From an uncultured Eubacteriales bacterium (GTDB taxonomy: Bacteria > Bacillota > Clostridia > Oscillospirales > Acutalibacteraceae): a DNA stretch of 7,505 bases. The translations under genes and the position numbers were made by a program. The DNA lies in contig ONWP01000214.1 in assembly GCA_900321595.1 (NCBI GenBank), forward strand, positions 1 through 7,505. The letters run 5' to 3'. Positions 4,238-7,505 of the stretch are shown here, piece by piece; position 1 is the first letter of the stretch; each line of letters begins with the position of its first letter. Under the pieces are notes generated by a model that was not told where the DNA came from, did not search any database, and saw nothing but the letters and a program-made list of their open reading frames with translations.

Positions 4238-6736
4238 ATGTCCGCTCGTTTGCGTCGGCGTTTCGCGCTGTGGCTGTGCATCCTGTTGTGCGCGGCCGGG
4301 TGGAGCGCGCCCGCCGCTGCGGCGGAGAAGACGGACGGGCTGACTGTTTATCACCTGGGCTATGAAGACGGCCGCAGGCTCACATTGCGCGACGACGCGG
4401 GCCGCGATTATCCGGCTTCCGCAGGGCAGCTGACCGTCAAACGGGCAAAAAAGCGCGCGGACGCGCTGCCGGAAGCGTATTCCTCTGTTGACGCGGGGCT
4501 TGTGACGCCGGTGCGCGATCAGCTGAATACCGGCATCTGCTGGGCGTTCGCTGCGCTGGGCGCGCTGGAGACCAGCGCCGTCCGGCAGGGGCTCGCCGAC
4601 CGGTCGATCGATCTGTCGGAAGGGCATCTGGCCAACGTGGCGATCAACACCCTATCGCTGGACCGGACCGATCCCACCTACGGCGACGGGCGGTCGTGTT
4701 CGGCGGAGGAAATCTACAACGGCGGCGGCAACGCCGCGATCGCCGCGGACGCGCTTGCCCGCGGCGCGGGCGCCGCGACAGAGTCGCATTTCCCGTCGGG
4801 CGTATACCTGGATTATCGCATCGTGATGGGCGCGCAGAACCGGTATGTCAGCGATCTGCGTCTGGGAGATTTTTCGATCCTGGATTACGGCGCGGATACG
4901 ACGCTGGAGGACGTGAAACGCGCCATTCTGACGTACGGCAGCGTGACAGCCGGATTCTACAATACGGTCAGCTCCTTCTCACGGGAGAACGGCGGGCCCG
5001 CCTGCTATTACTACCCGCTGTGCCGCGCGGCGGATCACGATGTGCTGATCGTCGGCTGGGACGATCATTTCGCGAAGGAGCATTTCAAACCGCTGTGCAG
5101 ACCGGCGTCTGACGGCGCGTTCCTGTGCAAGAACAGCTGGGGCACGCGGGACGCGCGGCTTGACGACGGATATTTCTGGCTGTCCTACGCGGACGCGTCG
5201 CTCGATATGTTCTGCACGCTCGAGGCGCTGTCTGCGGACGCTTATACGCAGACCTATCAGTATGACGGCTGCGGCTGGTCGGAGCTGATCACCGGCGACG
5301 GCCTGCGCGCGGCAAACGTATTTACGGCGGATCGGGAAGGGTATCTGAACCGGCTGGGGCTTTACTGTATGCCCGGCAGCACGATCCGGTATCAGATCTA
5401 TAAGGATCCGGCGGTTCCGGGCGCGCCCGACAGCGGAAAGCTCGTCTCGTCCGGTTCTGTCTCGAGCGACAGATTCGGCTACCGGTGCGCGCCGCTTTCC
5501 CGGATCGTACACGTCGAGCCCGGACAGGTCTTTTCACTGGTCGTGGAGGCCGTCGGGAGCGAAGGCGGCTTTGTCACGGCGGAGGGGCTCGAAAACACTT
5601 ACGCTTCGCCCGGACAGAGCTACCTGTTTGACGGGGAGACGTGGACGGACATGGCCGGGACGTTCAATAACTTTGCCGCAAAGGTGATGCTGGAGCCCTC
5701 CGCGCGGCATACGCACGTCTATCAGACATGGATCGAGACGGCGACCTGCACGCGCGAGTCCAGAACGCTGCGCCTGTGCGAAGGCTGCGATCTGGAGGAG
5801 ATCATGAAGGTCGACCCGGCGCTCGGACACGACTGGGCGGATCCGGTCAGCGACGGCGATGATACGCATACGAGCGTCTGCAGGCGGGATCCGTCCCACG
5901 TGCAGACAGTGCCGCACAACTGGGTGAAGACGCAGATCCTGCAGGCGCCGACCTGCGCCGAAGCGGGGCTGTCCATCTATACCTGCTTCGCGTGCAGCTC
6001 GACAAAACGGCAGACGGAAGCGCCTCTGCCGCATACGCCGGTGATCTCGCCCGGTTACGCGCCGACCTGCACGTCAGACGGCAGAACCGACGCCACGGTC
6101 TGCGCCGTATGCGAGCAGGTGCTGACGCCCGGCACGGTGCTGCCGTCGCCCGGGCATGACTGGGACGTGTGGCGCGACGACCCGGACGGCGGCGGCCACA
6201 AGCGCGTCTGCAAAACCGATCCGGCGCATATCGAAACGCAGGCGCATGACTGGCAGACGCTGGAGATCCGCCGCGCCCCGACCTGCGCGGCAGAGGGCGC
6301 CCGGGTCGTCATCTGCGCCGTCTGCGGCCGGTATGATCTGCGCGCGATCGACGCGCTCGGACATGTTTTTTCAGCTGAGCAAATCGAAAAGGAGCCGACG
6401 CTGACGCAGACAGGGATCGCGCGGTCGTTCTGCCTTCGCTGCGGTCAGATCCGCGACACGGTTTTGCCGGCGCTGACGCTTGCCGATCAGACGCCCGGGG
6501 ACGTGGATCTGGACGGCCGCGTCACGGCGCAGGACGCAAGGCTCGCTTTGCGCGGCTCCGCGCGCCTCACGGCGCTGACGTTCCGGCAGTCGCTCAACGC
6601 GTCCGTTCGCCGGTTCGACGGCACGTATAACGCGGCGGACGCGCGTCTCATCCTGCGTGTGAGCGCCAGACTTGATGTATTTCCGCAGCCTCTTTACGGC
6701 GTGATGAACGCGGAAAATATTTTTACAAAGTGTTGA
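4238..6736 (+). CDS. Secreted papain-family (C1A) cysteine protease with lectin-like domain, Cys/His repeats and dockerin-like end
   Basis: An 832-residue modular surface or secreted protein. AGGAGG (4226-4231) precedes the ATG by six bases. A signal peptide spans about 1-29 (R4-R8 basic, hydrophobic 9-22, A-A-A before E30); no lipobox is seen. The peptidase domain (about 75-330) has the complete papain set: Q95 (oxyanion), C101 in G-I-C-W-A-F, H267 in A-D-H-D-V-L-I-V-G-W, and N299 in K-N-S-W-G, so it should be active. From Y340 (YQYDG, then A-N-V-F-T-A) to about 485 lies a lectin-like beta domain of the kind that follows C1A domains in Firmicutes. Residues 491-746 hold seven Cys/His repeats. 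Residues 754-812 form a dockerin-like pair: loop 1 is intact (D755, D757, D759, G760, D766), loop 2 lacks the first two ligands (V790, R792; D794 and D801 kept). No cohesin is in the window. Target substrate unknown; the partner upstream is the zinc-ribbon stalk protein. Confidence 0.9.
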   Translation: MSARLRRRFALWLCILLCAAGWSAPAAAAEKTDGLTVYHLGYEDGRRLTLRDDAGRDYPASAGQLTVKRAKKRADALPEAYSSVDAGLVTPVRDQLNTGICWAFAALGALETSAVRQGLADRSIDLSEGHLANVAINTLSLDRTDPTYGDGRSCSAEEIYNGGGNAAIAADALARGAGAATESHFPSGVYLDYRIVMGAQNRYVSDLRLGDFSILDYGADTTLEDVKRAILTYGSVTAGFYNTVSSFSRENGGPACYYYPLCRAADHDVLIVGWDDHFAKEHFKPLCRPASDGAFLCKNSWGTRDARLDDGYFWLSYADASLDMFCTLEALSADAYTQTYQYDGCGWSELITGDGLRAANVFTADREGYLNRLGLYCMPGSTIRYQIYKDPAVPGAPDSGKLVSSGSVSSDRFGYRCAPLSRIVHVEPGQVFSLVVEAVGSEGGFVTAEGLENTYASPGQSYLFDGETWTDMAGTFNNFAAKVMLEPSARHTHVYQTWIETATCTRESRTLRLCEGCDLEEIMKVDPALGHDWADPVSDGDDTHTSVCRRDPSHVQTVPHNWVKTQILQAPTCAEAGLSIYTCFACSSTKRQTEAPLPHTPVISPGYAPTCTSDGRTDATVCAVCEQVLTPGTVLPSPGHDWDVWRDDPDGGGHKRVCKTDPAHIETQAHDWQTLEIRRAPTCAAEGARVVICAVCGRYDLRAIDALGHVFSAEQIEKEPTLTQTGIARSFCLRCGQIRDTVLPALTLADQTPGDVDLDGRVTAQDARLALRGSARLTALTFRQSLNASVRRFDGTYNAADARLILRVSARLDVFPQPLYGVMNAENIFTKC
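5708..6475 (+). repeat. Seven diverged Cys/His repeats in the protease, two types, order A-B-A-A-B-A-A
   Basis: Type A has T-C, 8-10 residues, then C-x2-C, and often ends in G-H: C504/C514/C517, C573/C583/C586, C611/C622/C625, C683/C693/C696, and a last copy with L722 instead of the first Cys (C732/C735). Type B has H-x2-V-C-x2-D-P-x-H and ends H-x-W: C548/H554/H560 and C658/H664/H670. Most copies carry W or F after the G-H or H-x ending. Similar units occur in large surface proteins of gut clostridia by recollection; function unknown. The Cys and His could form disulfides or bind metal. Confidence 0.75.
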
Positions 6737-6762
6737 CAACACGACTTTTTCTGTGGTATCAT
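6733..6762 (+). promoter_or_regulatory. Sigma-A type promoter of the riboswitch/ATPase transcript, overlapping the protease stop codon
   Basis: A perfect -35 TTGACA (6733-6738) contains the protease TGA stop (6734-6736). TATCAT (6757-6762, 4/6) follows after 18 bases. Transcription would start near 6769, about 15 bases before the aptamer begins, as expected for a riboswitch leader. Confidence 0.75.
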
Positions 6763-6783
6763 ATCAAGGCAATTTAATATGCC

Positions 6784-6877
6784 CATGGGGGAGTAGTTTG
6801 CACGGGAATTCCTGTGTTTCACAGTCAACATGCATGGCGGTGAGCCGCTTGGCGTGAATTAAAAAACCAGACTCATG
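6784..6877 (+). ncRNA. yybP-ykoY family Mn2+ riboswitch aptamer
   Basis: The leader carries the hallmark conserved pieces of this class in order: GGGGAGTAG (6788-6796), GTCAACAT (6824-6831), a G-C stem with TGAG loop (GCGG 6837-6840 with CCGC 6845-6848), and AGAC (6869-6872). Supporting helices are P1, CATGG (6784-6788) with TCATG (6873-6877, one G-U pair); a hairpin CACGGG/CCTGTG (6801-6806 with 6811-6816); and CATGC/GCGTG (6829-6833 with 6852-6856). In characterised members Mn2+ sits between two docked loops and turns on exporters such as MntP or P-type ATPases. Gene order fits: a P2-type ATPase follows at 6942. The 3' strand of P1 is also the 5' arm of the terminator, so ligand-stabilised P1 should prevent termination (an ON switch). 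Recognised by motif and gene context, not by a covariance-model search. Confidence 0.87.
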
Positions 6878-6912
6878 TACCGTCTGCAAAGCAGTCAGTA
6901 CGTGAGTTTTTT
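6871..6912 (+). terminator. Intrinsic terminator of the riboswitch expression platform
   Basis: ACTCATGTAC (6871-6880) pairs with GTACGTGAGT (6898-6907) over ten positions, with a single U-G pair. An inner CTGC/GCAG (6884-6887 with 6891-6894) closes a small loop, and T's run from 6907 to 6912. The A-run at 6861-6866 may add weak pairing with the T-run. The left arm shares 6873-6877 with aptamer P1, so the two folds exclude each other. Confidence 0.85.
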
Positions 6913-6941
6913 ATTCCCCGGGGTGTGGAAAGGATGTCATC

Positions 6942-7505
6942 ATGAAGTTTTACGATCAGGATACCGTACAGGTGCTGCAGGATGTCCGCAGCACTGAAGA
7001 GGGCCTGACACAGGCGGAGGCTGACAAACGGCTTGCCGAAAACGGCAAGAACAAGCTCAAGGAAGCTGAAAAGGAAGGCCTCTTCCGCAAGGCGCTCAAC
7101 GCGTTGGCCGATCCGATGATCATTATGCTGCTGGTCGCGGCGCTGATCCAGGCGGTCGTCGCCGTGATCGAAGCGGGCGGCAAGCCCGGTTTTGCTGATT
7201 TCGCGGATGTTCTGATCATTTTGGTCGTCGTCATCATTAACACGATCATGAGCCTGGTTCAGGAGAGTAAGGCCGAGGCCGCGATGGAAGCGCTGATGCA
7301 GATGACTGCCGCTACGAGCCGTGTGCTGCGCGACGGGCGCATTGTCACCGTCAAGAGTGAAGACGTCGTTGTCGGCGACATCCTCGTGCTCGAAGCGGGC
7401 GACGCCGTGCCGGCGGACGGCCGGATCCTCGAATCCCACTCCATGAAGGTCGAGGAGGCCGCGCTGACAGGCGAAAGTGTTCCTGTGACGAAGCTCGTCA
7501 ACGTC
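6942..7505 (+). CDS. P2-type cation-transporting ATPase, N-terminal part (predicted Mn2+/Ca2+ exporter)
   Basis: The first 188 codons are present and the gene runs off the right edge; full family members are about 850-900 residues. The ATG at 6942 follows GGAAAGGA (6927-6934) by seven bases. The N-terminal cation-ATPase domain (about 1-55, including G-L-T-x2-E-A and R-L-x-x-N-G-x-N-x-L) is followed by hydrophobic M1 (about 59-77) and M2 (about 88-106), then Q107-E108-x-K-A-E-A, typical of the P2A group that includes SERCA-like Ca2+/Mn2+ pumps. The actuator domain has G-D-x-V-P-A-D-G-R and the dephosphorylation motif T176-G177-E178-S179. The phosphorylation motif DKTGT and the ion-site helices lie beyond the window, so ion choice cannot be read from residues. 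Its Mn2+ riboswitch leader argues for Mn2+ export, as known for the Lactococcus YoaB-type ATPase. Confidence 0.9.
   Translation, partial: MKFYDQDTVQVLQDVRSTEEGLTQAEADKRLAENGKNKLKEAEKEGLFRKALNALADPMIIMLLVAALIQAVVAVIEAGGKPGFADFADVLIILVVVIINTIMSLVQESKAEAAMEALMQMTAATSRVLRDGRIVTVKSEDVVVGDILVLEAGDAVPADGRILESHSMKVEEAALTGESVPVTKLVNV

Noticed and set aside
4238..4330. Possible lipoprotein signal at the LLC of the protease leader
   Set aside because: Residues before C18 are I-L-L, which do not fit a lipobox (small residue needed before Cys). A type I cleavage after the Ala run near 29 fits better.
3280..4627. Long minus-strand open frames (257 and 314 codons) opposite the second zinc-ribbon gene
   Set aside because: The products are low-complexity Val/Arg-rich mirrors of the Thr-rich stalk codons, and they overlap genes with clear domains and ribosome binding sites.
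6812..6824. Alternative hairpin CTGTG/CACAG inside the riboswitch
   Set aside because: It competes with the longer CACGGG/CCTGTG stem and would use a base of the conserved GTCAACAT block, so it is unlikely in the folded aptamer.
6916..6923. CCCCGGGG palindrome just after the riboswitch terminator
   Set aside because: An eight-base self-complementary run cannot form a hairpin with a proper loop and is not otherwise explained; probably chance.

Overview
The window looks like a chromosome segment of a GC-rich (roughly 60% by eye) member of the Firmicutes, probably an uncultured gut-type clostridium of the Oscillospirales/Ruminococcaceae sort. The reasons are strong GGAGG-type ribosome binding sites, sigma-A style promoters, several protein styles common in that group (zinc-ribbon membrane proteins with Thr-rich stalks, papain-like surface proteases with Cys/His repeats and a dockerin-like tail, a GPH sugar transporter), and a yybP-ykoY type riboswitch in front of a P-type ATPase. 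The taxonomic placement is inference. No mobile element, tRNA, rRNA or CRISPR array was seen.

Layout. (1) Positions 1-722, minus strand: the first 240 codons of an Eis-like GNAT acetyltransferase, running off the left edge. (2) Positions 723-1025: a divergent intergenic region with a good promoter on each strand. The rightward one has a perfect 8-bp-arm palindrome over its -35 box. (3) 1026-2402, plus: a GPH-family (MelB-like) sugar:cation symporter. (4) 2481-3464, plus: a zinc-ribbon / single-TM / Thr-Ala-rich stalk protein with an ectodomain of unknown function. (5) 3523-3551: a near-consensus promoter. It drives a two-gene unit made of a second zinc-ribbon / TM / Thr-rich stalk protein with a different, Cys/His-containing C-terminal domain (3587-4219) and, 18 bp later, a secreted 832-residue papain-family cysteine protease (4238-6736). 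The protease carries a lectin-like domain, seven Cys/His repeats and a dockerin-like end. (6) 6733-6912: a promoter overlapping the protease stop codon, then an RNA leader with the hallmarks of the yybP-ykoY manganese riboswitch and an intrinsic terminator. (7) 6942-7505, plus: the first 188 codons of a P2-type cation ATPase, running off the right edge.

How the parts relate. The acetyltransferase and the transporter are divergently transcribed and have no evident link. The two zinc-ribbon proteins share the same N-terminal plan (cytoplasmic CxxC...CxxC, one TM helix, Thr-rich stalk) but carry unrelated ectodomains. The second is in a tight operon with the surface protease, so a shared envelope role is plausible but unproven. 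The ATPase is predicted to export Mn2+ (or Ca2+/Mn2+) and to be switched on when Mn2+ stabilises the aptamer and prevents the terminator from forming. No separate terminator lies between the protease gene and this leader, so read-through from the protease operon would meet the same switch.
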